Below the pieces are notes generated by a model, which had not been told where the DNA came from, did no database searches, and saw only the letters and a list, made by a program, of their open reading frames with translations. 64,000 bases of DNA from Mycolicibacterium neworleansense (GTDB lineage Bacteria; Actinomycetota; Actinomycetes; Mycobacteriales; Mycobacteriaceae): NCBI RefSeq assembly GCF_001245615.1, contig NZ_CWKH01000001.1:1364001-1428000 (forward strand). The letters are read 5' to 3'. Position numbers and translations under genes: made by a program. How positions within the stretch are numbered: position 1 is the first letter of the stretch; each line of letters begins with the position of its first letter. This document shows, in pieces, positions 1-8,671 of this stretch.

Positions 1-667
1 TCGTGGGCACACGAGCCAGACACATAGCTCCCGCAGCGAGCTTGTCGTAGGCAACCTTGAGCATTGCGACCGGATCGGGAACGTGCTCGAGGGAATGATT
101 GAACATCACGAGGTCGAATCTGCCGTCGACCTCGCTCAAATCGCGCTTCATCAATGGCACACCTTCGGCAGACACCCCGTCTGCCACGATGAACGGATCC
201 ACACCGAGCAAATTATTGAATCCAATTCGACTCAAGCGGTCGAGCAGTCCACCGGTACCACAGCCGACATCCAGAATTCGTGCCTCACGCTTGACTTCAA
301 GTTGAGCGAGCATCTTGACGACGTCTCCGCCGAGGAGCACGCGGAAGATCCCTTCGGACACCCGTGCCGTTATGAGGGCACTGAGCATCCGGTTGCCGCC
401 GCCGCGCAGCTTGTACTCGTCGTGCTGGGTAACCAGCCATCGGAACGCAGTCGGCTCGGCCGACGCATTGTGAGAGTAGTAGTTTGGCGGATAATGGCGC
501 ATGAGTTCTTCGCCCTCGAGCGCATCATGGATCTGCAGGGTGTCGCACGCAGCGCAGCTGAAATACTCGAACAGTTCCCGAGTGCCGAACATCATCTCGC
601 GAACTTCGATTGCCTGATGAGGACCGGTTGACCCGCATAGTCGGCAATCTCTGGTAACCGCGTTCAC
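1..667 (-). CDS. SAM-dependent methyltransferase with N-terminal zinc ribbon (partial, runs off left edge)
   Basis: Reading the minus strand from a GTG at 667 gives 222 residues without a stop before the window ends, so the C-terminus is missing. A GAGG eight bases before the GTG supports this start. Cys8-x2-Cys11 and Cys38-x2-Cys41 form a zinc-ribbon-like head. The class I SAM motif ILDVGCGTGG lies at 131-140, and FNHSLEHVPDP at about 188-198 is the usual post-motif of the Methyltransf_23 group, which methylates sugars or small metabolites. It is divergent from the GAP gene at 871. Next to glycosyltransferases it could methylate a sugar of a surface glycolipid, but the substrate is inferred from context only. 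Confidence 0.8.
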   Translation of the reverse strand, partial: MNAVTRDCRLCGSTGPHQAIEVREMMFGTRELFEYFSCAACDTLQIHDALEGEELMRHYPPNYYSHNASAEPTAFRWLVTQHDEYKLRGGGNRMLSALITARVSEGIFRVLLGGDVVKMLAQLEVKREARILDVGCGTGGLLDRLSRIGFNNLLGVDPFIVADGVSAEGVPLMKRDLSEVDGRFDLVMFNHSLEHVPDPVAMLKVAYDKLAAGAMCLARVPT

Positions 668-817
668 TCGGCCAACCTCAGAGATCTCCACGCCACCGGA
701 GCAGGATAGCGTTTGCGGACGCTGCCCGTGCTGAAACCGCCATGCCGCTGGAGTCAGCATGCGGACGAAGTTTGCTCTGGCACGCCGACTTTGGCGCACG
801 GTGAGCACTGTGAGCAA

Positions 818-832
818 CCAGGGTTTCAAAAG
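818..832 (+). promoter_or_regulatory. Conserved motif upstream of GAP copy 1
   Basis: CCAGGGTTTCAAAAG lies 38 bases before the GTG. The same motif with one change (CCAGGGTTTCGAAAG, 4096-4110) lies 39 bases before GAP copy 2, while the flanking sequence differs. It could be part of a shared promoter or operator, or what remains of the duplication. Function is inferred. Confidence 0.35.
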
Positions 833-870
833 AGCGGACAGTTCCGGGCAACCGAGTTAGTGTTTCGGCG

Positions 871-1659
871 GTGTGGGGTTCGGTGCTTGCGCTAGGTGTT
901 CTGGTTGGGCTGGATCCCATGCGACTCGGCATCACCCTTCTCGTGATCTCACGTCCGCGACCAGTGCAGAACCTGCTCATGTTCGGAGCCGGGTGCGTAA
1001 CGGCATGCATTCCCACCTTGGTGATTCCGCTGACGCTGCTGCACCTCACGCCGATGTTCAAGTCCACGGCGGAATCGTGGGCCAAGAGCTCTACCGGCGG
1101 TTACATTCAAATCGGCATGGGTTCTGTCGCGCTGATGACGGCCACGGTGCTGACCGTGCACTTCTGGGCGCGCCGGCGGGTGGAAGTGCCGGCTCCGGAG
1201 GGTGGCGCGTCGACCCTGGTGTCGGACGCGAAGACGTCGACACCGGTCTCGCGGCTCCTGGCCCGCGCGCAGGATGCCCCGGCAGAGGGTGGGTCCTTCT
1301 TCCGGCGGTTGTTGCGGCGCGGCCATGATGCGTGGGAAGACGGTTCCTTGTGGGTCTCGTTCGTCATCGGCTTCTCGTTTGCCGGTACGCCGCCCGACGT
1401 GGCTCTGTTCCTGCTTGCGATCGTCGTGGTGTCGGGAGCTGCCGTGGGCACGCAGATCACCGCCACCATCGCGTTCGTGGTGGGGATGCTGGCCGTTGTC
1501 GAGATCGTCCTCATCAGTTATCTGGCCGCACCCTCGAAAACCGAAGCCATCGTGCAACGGCTGCACGATTGGGCCTGGGCGCATCATCGAAAGATCCTGG
1601 TGGCCATGTGCGTATTGGCCGGCGCAATGCTGATCTCCAAGGGCTTGAACAGCATCTGA
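871..1659 (+). CDS. GAP (Sap/SfLAP) family integral membrane protein, copy 1
   Basis: A 262-residue polytopic membrane protein with about six hydrophobic segments: three before residue 100, a charged loop at about 105-160, and three after it. The block ISRPRPVQNLL at about 27-37 is typical of the GAP/SfLAP family. Members include Gap, needed for glycopeptidolipid export, and Sap of the sulfolipid-1 locus. They assist translocation of glycolipids with MmpL transporters, by an unknown mechanism. The GTG at 871 is chosen because the second copy (4150) also starts at VWGS and a nearly identical 15-base motif lies 38-39 bases before both. It is convergent with the methyltransferase ending at 1698. 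Confidence 0.85.
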   Translation: MWGSVLALGVLVGLDPMRLGITLLVISRPRPVQNLLMFGAGCVTACIPTLVIPLTLLHLTPMFKSTAESWAKSSTGGYIQIGMGSVALMTATVLTVHFWARRRVEVPAPEGGASTLVSDAKTSTPVSRLLARAQDAPAEGGSFFRRLLRRGHDAWEDGSLWVSFVIGFSFAGTPPDVALFLLAIVVVSGAAVGTQITATIAFVVGMLAVVEIVLISYLAAPSKTEAIVQRLHDWAWAHHRKILVAMCVLAGAMLISKGLNSI

Positions 1660-1697
1660 GTCGTAGCTGCGAGCCATCTCCTCCGGTTGGCACCGGG

Positions 1698-2426
1698 TTA
1701 GGAGCGACTGGCTACCGCCACCGTCGGCCCCAATACCCGCCGAGTCCGAAACTCCACCGTGATGGACGGGTCGGCGTGACGGCCCAGCGCACGCAGCGCC
1801 GACGGGCTGTAGGCGCGGAGCGAGCTGATGAACCCGTCGTGTTGCAGCGGAGAGATCCTGACAAGCGGCAGCACCACCGCCAACAACGCGATGTGCAGGG
1901 GTGCGGGCGGTCGGGGAAGGTCGACTATCAGGAGCTTCTTCGCTGCGCGGGTACCTGCCGCGAACACTCGGGCCGCGAGCTCCGGAGGCAGATGGTGCAG
2001 CGACAACGCGAACACCGCGAGGTCGTAATAGCCCTCTGGAGCGTCGATTTCAGTGGCATCCATTTGCCGCACGGTGGCGCGTGGGTGACTGCCGAGGTCT
2101 CCCTCTGCCATATCTGCGACAAACGCCGGTTCGATGTCGGTGACCGTCATCTGGGCGGTGGGATGGCTGTCCAGCAGCTTGCGCGATAGACCGCCGAGGC
2201 CTGCACCGAGTTCGAGGATCCTCGGAGCGGGCACCTCAGCCACCTCGCGAAGCACCATCTGGGCGCATTTGTCGTGAATGCCGATCCGCCGCCGTCTCCC
2301 GGCGCGGTCGAGTGAATCCATGACTTTGCGTTTCAGATCGTCGACATCGTCCCGATCCAGGTACTCCAGCCGGTTGGTCTGCAAACGCCGGTCCAGCCAG
2401 GACGCATCAGGTCCGCCCCGGGGCAT
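1698..2426 (-). CDS. Class I SAM-dependent methyltransferase
   Basis: About 242 residues from the ATG at 2426, which begins MPRGGPDASWLDRR. The frame also reads up to a GTG at 2456 and a TTG at 2465, overlapping the upstream glycosyltransferase stop (2449-2451). None has a strong Shine-Dalgarno, so the start is uncertain. Motif I ILELGAG is at about residues 70-76, followed by VTDIEP and by FALSLHHLP at about 140. This is a Methyltransf_11/25-type fold, probably acting on a small molecule or glycolipid. Its position right after the GT1 gene on the same strand suggests translational coupling and a shared product. Substrate unknown. Confidence 0.8.
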   Translation of the reverse strand: MPRGGPDASWLDRRLQTNRLEYLDRDDVDDLKRKVMDSLDRAGRRRRIGIHDKCAQMVLREVAEVPAPRILELGAGLGGLSRKLLDSHPTAQMTVTDIEPAFVADMAEGDLGSHPRATVRQMDATEIDAPEGYYDLAVFALSLHHLPPELAARVFAAGTRAAKKLLIVDLPRPPAPLHIALLAVVLPLVRISPLQHDGFISSLRAYSPSALRALGRHADPSITVEFRTRRVLGPTVAVASRS

Positions 2427-2448
2427 GTTCTCGATGTCGCGGATGCCG

Positions 2449-3738
2449 CTATCCACGGAGCCCAACTTGTCTGAGCTGCGCGAGCTTTTCCAGCAGGTCG
2501 GCGGCGGCCGCAGCGCTTTCGGCGGGCTTGGTCATCTGTGTGGCGACCTCGCGGGCACGGGTCGCATACCGCGGCTCGAGAATCGTGCGCAGGTCAGCCA
2601 CCAACGACTTCTGGGTGGTAGCCGAAAGCCGCCGGGCGGTACCAACTTTCAGCTGTTTGATCCGCGCGCCCCACAGCGTCTGGTCCAGATCGGTTGAGAG
2701 GACCAAAGTGGGCACACCTGCGCGCAAACCCGCAGCGGTGGTACCCGCACCACCGTGGTGCACGACCGCCCGGCAGGCAGGAAAGGCGGCTGCGTAGTTC
2801 ATGGTGTCCACGATTTTGACGTGGTCGAGGTGCGGGAGGTTGCTGAAGTCACTCGCGCCGGCGCACACCAACGCCCGCTCTCCAAGCTCGGCACATGCGG
2901 CACTGATCATCGCCAGCGTGTCAGCGCCTGAATCCACCGGCATGCTGCCGAAACCGAAGCAGATCGGCGGTGTGCCGGCAGCAATCCACGTGGCGATTTC
3001 GTCGTCGTTTTCCGTTGGCAGCTCCATCGTCAACGCACCGACAAAAGGCCTTTGGCCATCCCATTTCGCCCATTCGGCAGCAAGTCCCGGAAAGTAGATC
3101 TCGTCGTAGGCTTGGATTTCCAGCGAGCCGCGCTCGGCCACCCGCCACGCCGAAGGACCGGTGGCCTTGGGTAGACCCAGCTCGCGCCGCTGCGGATCCT
3201 CCAGGCGCTTCATCATGGGCCAACTCAGCCACTCCGACGCCCTCATCATCGTGCGGGCCAACCGCGCGGGTAGGGCCGGAACGAGCTGACCGTTGGGCCG
3301 CAACGGAAACACATGGAGCATGGCGAAAGGGATGTCGCATGCCTCCGCGACATTGCCCGCGGCCTCCTCGCCGATCACGCCGGTGAACAGCACATCCGCC
3401 CCGTCCGCCAACGACATCAGCGTCCTGCTGACTTCCTGCCAGTACTGGTCGAACAGATGCCATTCCTCGCGCAGCAACCCGACCAGATCGCCGACCCGCC
3501 AGAAGTTCTTCCAGAACTTGCGCAAGAAGCGGGCCCAGAAGTCACGGTTCAAGTCTTGCCACACCCGGACATCGGGCCCGCAGGCTATGGCCTCCGGACC
3601 GGCAGCCTCCACGAACTCAACCAGATCGGGCGAGACGGCCATCCGTACTTCGTGTCCGCGGCGCAGCAGCTCACGGCCGACCGCCACACCGGGCTCGACG
3701 TCACCACGAGTCCCGTAGAAAGCCAGCACAAATTTCAT
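2449..3738 (-). CDS. GT1-family glycosyltransferase, GPL-type, copy 1
   Basis: 429 residues from the ATG at 3738, where MKFVLAFYGTRGDVEPG matches the family N-terminus; the frame extends 18 residues upstream but those do not fit. YGTRGDVEP at about 7-15 starts the acceptor domain and HHGGAGTT at about 327 is the nucleotide-sugar-binding motif of GT1 (MurG/UGT-like) enzymes. The closest known relatives are the Gtf enzymes that add deoxyhexoses to glycopeptidolipids, and Rv1524/Rv1526c of M. tuberculosis. It should transfer a sugar from an activated nucleotide donor to a lipid acceptor at the inner membrane face. Paralogue of the gene at 4939-6210. Donor and acceptor cannot be read from sequence. 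Confidence 0.88.
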   Translation of the reverse strand: MKFVLAFYGTRGDVEPGVAVGRELLRRGHEVRMAVSPDLVEFVEAAGPEAIACGPDVRVWQDLNRDFWARFLRKFWKNFWRVGDLVGLLREEWHLFDQYWQEVSRTLMSLADGADVLFTGVIGEEAAGNVAEACDIPFAMLHVFPLRPNGQLVPALPARLARTMMRASEWLSWPMMKRLEDPQRRELGLPKATGPSAWRVAERGSLEIQAYDEIYFPGLAAEWAKWDGQRPFVGALTMELPTENDDEIATWIAAGTPPICFGFGSMPVDSGADTLAMISAACAELGERALVCAGASDFSNLPHLDHVKIVDTMNYAAAFPACRAVVHHGGAGTTAAGLRAGVPTLVLSTDLDQTLWGARIKQLKVGTARRLSATTQKSLVADLRTILEPRYATRAREVATQMTKPAESAAAAADLLEKLAQLRQVGLRG

Positions 3739-3839
3739 CGCGAAGACCTTGAGCCTTTCAAATTGTCGCGCCCGTAGGGCGCCCAGAGACATCGGTCATT
3801 ATCCCGATCCCCTGCCCGTTCCGGTCCGAAACTGAAGAG

Positions 3840-3856
3840 GAACCTGTGCCAGGTTC
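3840..3856. promoter_or_regulatory. Perfect inverted repeat, candidate operator
   Basis: GAACCTG-TGC-CAGGTTC has seven-base perfect arms and a three-base centre. It lies about 100 bases upstream of the glycosyltransferase ATG in a divergent promoter region. There is no T-run, so a transcription-factor site is more likely than a terminator. The cognate regulator is unknown. Confidence 0.4.
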
Positions 3857-4095
3857 AACCGAGATCAAATGGATCCATCCGTGATGGGCGTTGTCATCCC
3901 ATGGCCGCACCAGGAGGCCTGCCGAGCCCCGAACCGCCCGCGGGCGGACCGAGGCCGGCTCATCGGACCGACCGTCGCGCGCACCTGTCCGGCAGTCAAA
4001 CCGAAACGACGGCAAGTACTCTCAACGCACCGCAGGAAGTATCCGCAGCTGGTACTCCACGCACTGATCTCCGCTGGCCCGGCCGATCAAGATCG

Positions 4096-4110
4096 CCAGG
4101 GTTTCGAAAG
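4096..4110 (+). promoter_or_regulatory. Conserved motif upstream of GAP copy 2
   Basis: CCAGGGTTTCGAAAG matches the motif at 818-832 in 14 of 15 bases and sits at the same distance from the GAP start (39 versus 38 bases). The conserved spacing supports both start-codon choices and suggests shared regulation. Confidence 0.35.
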
Positions 4111-4149
4111 CCACAAAATACAAACAACCAGCAGGTAGTGTCCCGGGCC

Positions 4150-4926
4150 GTGTGGGGCTCACTACTCGGGATGGCCGTTCTGATGGCGTTCAATCCCGCC
4201 CTGCTGGCCCTCATCCTCCTGGTGATCTCCCGTCCGCGTCCTGTGCAGAACCTGCTCGTCTGCTGGATCGGGTCCCTCACGACGAACATTCCGGCCCTGG
4301 TGATCCCGGTGCTGTTGCTGCACCGTGCGCCCATGTTCAGCCCTCAAGCCCCAGCCGCCAGCGCCGCGACCCGGCACATACAACTCGGCATGGGTGTGCT
4401 CGTGCTGTCGGTCGCCGGGCTGATCGCAGTACGTTTCTGGTTGGGTCGGCGAGCGCGGGTGCCGGCGCCGAGCGGCAACAGCTCGGGCCAGGTGCTGGAA
4501 TCCGAGCGGCCGGCACCGATGTCTTCGCCGTTCGCGGCCCTGCAAGATGTGCCGGACGGCAAATCCGCAATTCGGCGGCTGTTCGGTCGCCTTCAAAGAG
4601 CTTGGGACAGTGGCGCTTTGTGGGTCGCTTTGGTCTGCGGCATGGGATTCTTGCCGGGATTCCCGTTGGTCCTGTTCGTGGCCACCACCGTCGCGTCCTC
4701 CGGGGCCTCGACGGGCACCCAGATCGTCGCCGTAATCCTGTTTGTCGTCGCGATGTTCACGGTTTTCGAGGTCGTCGTGGTCAGCTATCTGATCGCGCCG
4801 GTGCGCACCGAAGCGGTGTTGGGACCGGTGCACGACTGGGCGCTGGCCAACCGTCGCCAGGTGATGATCGGCATCTTCGTGATGATCGGGTTGCTGCAGG
4901 TGGTGAAGGGCTTGAACATCATCTGA
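4150..4926 (+). CDS. GAP (Sap/SfLAP) family integral membrane protein, copy 2
   Basis: 258 residues from a GTG at 4150 beginning WGSLLGMAVLM; an in-frame GTG at 4138 would add four residues. Layout matches copy 1: three N-terminal hydrophobic segments with ISRPRPVQNLL near 27-37, a charged loop at about 105-160 and three C-terminal segments, ending VVKGLNII (copy 1: ISKGLNSI). Family members help translocate surface glycolipids with MmpL proteins. It is convergent with glycosyltransferase 2, with 12 bases between their stops. The pair repeats the GAP-methyltransferase-glycosyltransferase arrangement of 871-3738, so the module seems to have been duplicated and then to have diverged. Confidence 0.85.
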   Translation: MWGSLLGMAVLMAFNPALLALILLVISRPRPVQNLLVCWIGSLTTNIPALVIPVLLLHRAPMFSPQAPAASAATRHIQLGMGVLVLSVAGLIAVRFWLGRRARVPAPSGNSSGQVLESERPAPMSSPFAALQDVPDGKSAIRRLFGRLQRAWDSGALWVALVCGMGFLPGFPLVLFVATTVASSGASTGTQIVAVILFVVAMFTVFEVVVVSYLIAPVRTEAVLGPVHDWALANRRQVMIGIFVMIGLLQVVKGLNII

Positions 4927-4938
4927 GTTCGACGTCGG

Positions 4939-6210
4939 TCAAGAAGCCTTGGCGGCGAACCGTTCCAGAAGATCAGCGGTGTTGGCAACGCTTTCATCCG
5001 GTCTGGTCATCTGGGTGGCGACCTCACGTGCCCGGGCGACATACTGCGGATCAAGAATCGTGCGTAGGTCTGCGACGAGAGATTCGCTACTGACAGCCGA
5101 TATACGCCGGCCCAGGCCAACTTTCAGCCTTTTGACCCGAGTTGCCCAGATCGCCTGATCGAGCGCCGTCCAGAACACCAGCATCGGTACACCGGCGCGC
5201 AGACCCGCCGACATGGTGCCCATGCCACCGTGGTGCACCAAGGCGCGGCAGGCTGGGAACACGGCGGCGAAGTTCATCGTGTCCACGACCTTGACCCGGT
5301 CGGAATCCGGGATCTGGCTGAAGTCGCTCGAACCGGCGCACACCAACGCCCGCTCTCCCAGCTCCGCGCAAGCGGTTTCGATCATGGCAAGGGTGTCTGA
5401 GGGAGATTTGACCGGTGTGCTGCCGAAGCTGAAGAAAATCGGCGGTGTTCCCGCGGCAATCCAGGCGGCGACGTCGTCATCGCCGGCCGTTGACAGCTGC
5501 ATCGTCAGCGCTCCGACAAAGGGCCTTTGGCCATTCCATTTCGCCCATTCGGTGGCCAGTCCGGGAAAGCAGACCTGATCGTAAGCCTGAATCTCCAATG
5601 ATCCGCGGTCGGCCATCCTCCGTGGTGAGGAGCCGGTGGCCTTGGGCAGACCCAGCTGCCGGCGCTGCGCATCGTCGAACTTCTTCACCCCGCGCCAGTT
5701 CGCCCACTCGTATGCCTTCAGCGCATAACGACCCAGCGTCGGTGGTAGGAATCCGAGCATCCGCCCGTTGGGACGAACAGGCGAGACGTGCACTGTCGCC
5801 AATGGAATGCCGTAGTACTCTGCAACATTGAGGGCCGGCGGCTCGAAATTCAGGAAAGTGATGAGTAGGTCGGCACCGTCGGCCAGCGACGTCAGCGTGG
5901 TGGAGATCTCCTCCCAGAACTGGACGACCGACTCCCCGATCTCGCGCATCTCGCGCCACAGTCTGGTCAGTTCTCCGACCTTCCAGAAGTTGCCGAAGAA
6001 TCGGATCCAGAAGTCTCGGTGCGCATCCGCCCATACCGCCGTGTCCGGTCCGTAGGGAACTGTCGGAAGGCCGGCCGCCTCAGCGAAACCTACGAGGTCC
6101 GGTGATACCGCCAGCCGCACGTCGTGGCCGCGGCGCAGCAACTCGCAGCCGACCGCGACGCACGGCTCCACGTCTCCGCGAGTTCCATAGCTTGCCAGCA
6201 CCAGCTTCAT
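4939..6210 (-). CDS. GT1-family glycosyltransferase, GPL-type, copy 2
   Basis: 423 residues starting MKLVLASYGTRGDVEPC. It is closely related to the gene at 2449-3738 along its whole length, including RPFVGALTM and the donor-binding block at about 326, here HHGGMGTM instead of HHGGAGTT. The motif change and divergence around residues 150-190 suggest different donor or acceptor specificity, not simple redundancy. It is the last gene of the minus-strand series that starts at mmpS (15647), though 107 bases separate it from the acyltransferase. It probably glycosylates the lipid handled by the neighbouring acyltransferase, sulfotransferase and MmpL proteins; this is inference from context. Confidence 0.88.
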   Translation of the reverse strand: MKLVLASYGTRGDVEPCVAVGCELLRRGHDVRLAVSPDLVGFAEAAGLPTVPYGPDTAVWADAHRDFWIRFFGNFWKVGELTRLWREMREIGESVVQFWEEISTTLTSLADGADLLITFLNFEPPALNVAEYYGIPLATVHVSPVRPNGRMLGFLPPTLGRYALKAYEWANWRGVKKFDDAQRRQLGLPKATGSSPRRMADRGSLEIQAYDQVCFPGLATEWAKWNGQRPFVGALTMQLSTAGDDDVAAWIAAGTPPIFFSFGSTPVKSPSDTLAMIETACAELGERALVCAGSSDFSQIPDSDRVKVVDTMNFAAVFPACRALVHHGGMGTMSAGLRAGVPMLVFWTALDQAIWATRVKRLKVGLGRRISAVSSESLVADLRTILDPQYVARAREVATQMTRPDESVANTADLLERFAAKAS

Positions 6211-6317
6211 AGCGCTTCTTTCGACATGAGGTCTCCACTCGACCTGTTGCGAACAACGCTGCAGCGCCGGGTGTTCGGGGTCGAACCGTAAAGGCTACCC
6301 ACGGTTTTACGCGCACG

Positions 6318-7697
6318 TCAGTGAATTTCCCCGGTCAGGCCGAAATCAGTCAGCGTGCGAGTGGCCAATTCACGCAATGCACACGTGGTGTTCTCGGCGC
6401 CAGGCTGATAAGCGCCCACGCTGATGAAAATCTTGCCGCTGATGCGTCCGGAAAGGATGACAGTGCGGCCGCCTGTTCGTTCGAGGAGCTGTCGCGATTC
6501 TCGTTGCCCAGTCGTGCGTGCGTTGGCGAAGGCAGCCAGCGTGCCATCGGCCTGACTGATCAGTGAGCTCAGATCGCCGAGATAAGAAGAGAACACTGCC
6601 TGGTCGGGATCGGCGGGCGCTCGGGCCACCATCTGTTTCAGCATCCGCTTCGGCACGAATGACGGCAGCCATAAGAGTTGCTTTGACTCGTCCGAGGTCT
6701 CTTTCAGAGTCCTGAGCGTCTGTTTGACGGCTGCCCGGATCTCGCTCAAATCGGTTGTGCACTGTGCCGGGTCGACCGTGACGCGCGCGTACGACAGTGC
6801 CATCGCCCGGGTGTCGTTCTCGTCCGCGCGGTCACTGATCGGGATCTGGAGTGTGACGGCGCCGTCCTCGGCGCGTACGCGCCCGATGTTCTGCCCGAAC
6901 TTGGCCGCGAAAGCCGCTGCCAGAGTGTGGCTCGCTCCGCCCAGGGCGGTCGCTCGCGCGTCCCAGTCATTCAGGTCGACATAGATCGTGAGGGCCGGCA
7001 CGAGGACGACCTCATCGGCTCCCTCGACCGAGGCCGGGCGCGGTGCCGACGAACGCTGACCTTCAACCGCCGTGCGCGTTTGCTTCCGGGCCGATTTCAC
7101 CGCGCTGACAAGCGCTCGGGCGACATTCGGCACGTCCCGGGCTGTCTGTCGGACATCCTGGCCCAATGCGCGCAGTCGTGTCCGTGACAGTGGCGGAGGG
7201 TAGTCAAGATCGCGCGTTTTGCCCAGGACCCCTTCGACTATGACAAGGGCGAGCCCGAGGCCGTCGATCAAGTTGTGTGAAAGTACGAGGCTGACGGCGG
7301 TCGAGCCGTCGTCGAGGGGAAGGACGCCGATGTGCCAGCCCGGACCCGATTGTGCGTTGACGGGAAGTTGCGACCGTTCATCGACCCAATTGCCGAACTC
7401 GGTGCGCGGGCGGATCGTCTCGACGACGTCGACGTCCGACGGTCCACGATCGGCGACCCACCGATGCCGCGCGATCGGTAACGCCGGACGCTCGATGCGA
7501 CGCCCCAACAACCCCCGGCCGAGATTGTGGTGGAACCGGCGCAACCCATCGAGATCGACAGGACGCTCATACAGCCAGGTGACCTGTATGACCACGTTCA
7601 TGCCGGCAGCCTGATGCTCGGCCAACAGGGCTTCGTCTGCCAATGCGAGCCGATTATCCGGTCGTACAGGCGGTTTGGATGTGCGGCGGATGCTCAT
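6318..7697 (-). CDS. Condensation-fold acyltransferase (WS/DGAT- or Pap-like)
   Basis: 459 residues from the ATG at 7697, which overlaps the sulfotransferase stop as TGATG, so the two are translationally coupled. SHNLIDGLG at about 140-148 is an HxxxDG motif (His141, Asp145), the catalytic signature of the CoA-dependent acyltransferase/condensation superfamily that includes wax-ester/DGAT synthases and the mycobacterial Pap proteins. It lacks the carrier-protein domains of an NRPS. The likely reaction is acyl transfer from an acyl-CoA or a carrier to a hydroxyl or amine of a glycolipid. Coupling to a sulfotransferase recalls the sulfolipid-1 acyltransferases. Which subfamily it belongs to cannot be settled by eye. 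Confidence 0.72.
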   Translation of the reverse strand: MSIRRTSKPPVRPDNRLALADEALLAEHQAAGMNVVIQVTWLYERPVDLDGLRRFHHNLGRGLLGRRIERPALPIARHRWVADRGPSDVDVVETIRPRTEFGNWVDERSQLPVNAQSGPGWHIGVLPLDDGSTAVSLVLSHNLIDGLGLALVIVEGVLGKTRDLDYPPPLSRTRLRALGQDVRQTARDVPNVARALVSAVKSARKQTRTAVEGQRSSAPRPASVEGADEVVLVPALTIYVDLNDWDARATALGGASHTLAAAFAAKFGQNIGRVRAEDGAVTLQIPISDRADENDTRAMALSYARVTVDPAQCTTDLSEIRAAVKQTLRTLKETSDESKQLLWLPSFVPKRMLKQMVARAPADPDQAVFSSYLGDLSSLISQADGTLAAFANARTTGQRESRQLLERTGGRTVILSGRISGKIFISVGAYQPGAENTTCALRELATRTLTDFGLTGEIH

Positions 7698-8671
7698 CAA
7701 GCCCAAGTTCCCCGGCGCCGGTGAGCCATCGCGACGACCTCGTAGCGAAACTTGAGGATGGAGGGCCTGATGAATCGGTTGAGCTTGTGCAGGCGAGCGG
7801 AATTCTCGAATACCTTCCGGAAACCCTGTTCGCTCGCCCGATATTCGGCATAGACCCGATCCAGCGCAGACTGATCCCAGGGTTCATCACGCGCCGCCGC
7901 GTGCAACGCCTCGTAGACGCCAGAAATCCAATCGGTGCCGAAGGTTTCGTCCACTGGGCCAGTACGCCGCTGGCGGTGAAGATCTGGTGTCAGGAACTCC
8001 TCGATGGCGCTCTCATCCCGCTTCTCCAGATCGATGCCGAGTGCTACCGAGATCCGTTTCACTTCCCGACGCCAATCCTCGAGGAGGTTGGCGTACTCGA
8101 CGAACACGCGCGGCAGCTCGCGGGTGTCGCGCTCTGCCAGCAAGTTGAATTTCAGCCACAGCGCGCTGCCGAGTTCGGGCAGTGTGAGAAAGTCCGCCGC
8201 GCCCGATGCGATGACTTCCTGCGGCGGGCGCACCATGTTCACGACCGCGACGTCGAAGCCGGCCTGCCGCGCGGCCTCGAACCACAAGCCGGACAACAGC
8301 GTTATCTGCAGATCTTTGATGAGTACGAGCGGCGCGGCGGGCAGCGTGGCGAAGAACTGTCCGATCTTGTTGATGCAGGCGGCCTTCTGGCTTGCATCAA
8401 AGCCGCCTTCTTCTTGCAGACGCAGCGACGCGTCGAACACGGCGCTGCCGTGGCTACGCAAAATCGTGTTGTTGAGATGCAGGGACGCCCGCGGCTCCCA
8501 GTAACCGCGCGGGTTTCGCGGGTCGGCGCCGGACAATCCAGTCGGGAGCGTGGCACCGCACAACGACAGCACACGGGTAACAGCCGACGTACCAGATCGA
8601 GGCACGCCCAACACAAACAGGGCTACGGGACGGGCCGAAGATCCGCTGTGTCCGGCCGGGTTCACAGACAC
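7697..8671 (-). CDS. PAPS-dependent sulfotransferase
   Basis: 324 residues from a GTG at 8671. LGVPRSGTSAV at 21-31 is the 5'-phosphosulfate-binding loop of PAPS sulfotransferases, and VRPPQEVIAS at about 172-181 fits the 3'-phosphate-binding segment. It should move a sulfuryl group from PAPS to a carbohydrate or lipid hydroxyl. Actinobacterial relatives include the mycobacterial Stf enzymes. The gene precedes and overlaps the acyltransferase and lies downstream of the mmpS-mmpL-mmpL genes, which points to a sulfated exported lipid. Substrate is inferred; a phosphorylation-independent NTP-binding role is unlikely given the complete motif pair. Confidence 0.82.
   Translation of the reverse strand: MSVNPAGHSGSSARPVALFVLGVPRSGTSAVTRVLSLCGATLPTGLSGADPRNPRGYWEPRASLHLNNTILRSHGSAVFDASLRLQEEGGFDASQKAACINKIGQFFATLPAAPLVLIKDLQITLLSGLWFEAARQAGFDVAVVNMVRPPQEVIASGAADFLTLPELGSALWLKFNLLAERDTRELPRVFVEYANLLEDWRREVKRISVALGIDLEKRDESAIEEFLTPDLHRQRRTGPVDETFGTDWISGVYEALHAAARDEPWDQSALDRVYAEYRASEQGFRKVFENSARLHKLNRFIRPSILKFRYEVVAMAHRRRGTWA

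Larger units (their letters stand above)
3739..4149. other. Divergent intergenic region between glycosyltransferase 1 and GAP copy 2
   Basis: 411 bases with no convincing gene; the open frames here lack coding signals and family resemblance. It should carry promoters for the glycosyltransferase (minus) and GAP copy 2 (plus). It contains a perfect 17-base dyad at 3840-3856 and an A-rich stretch at about 4112-4130 just before the GAP start. Confidence 0.6.
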
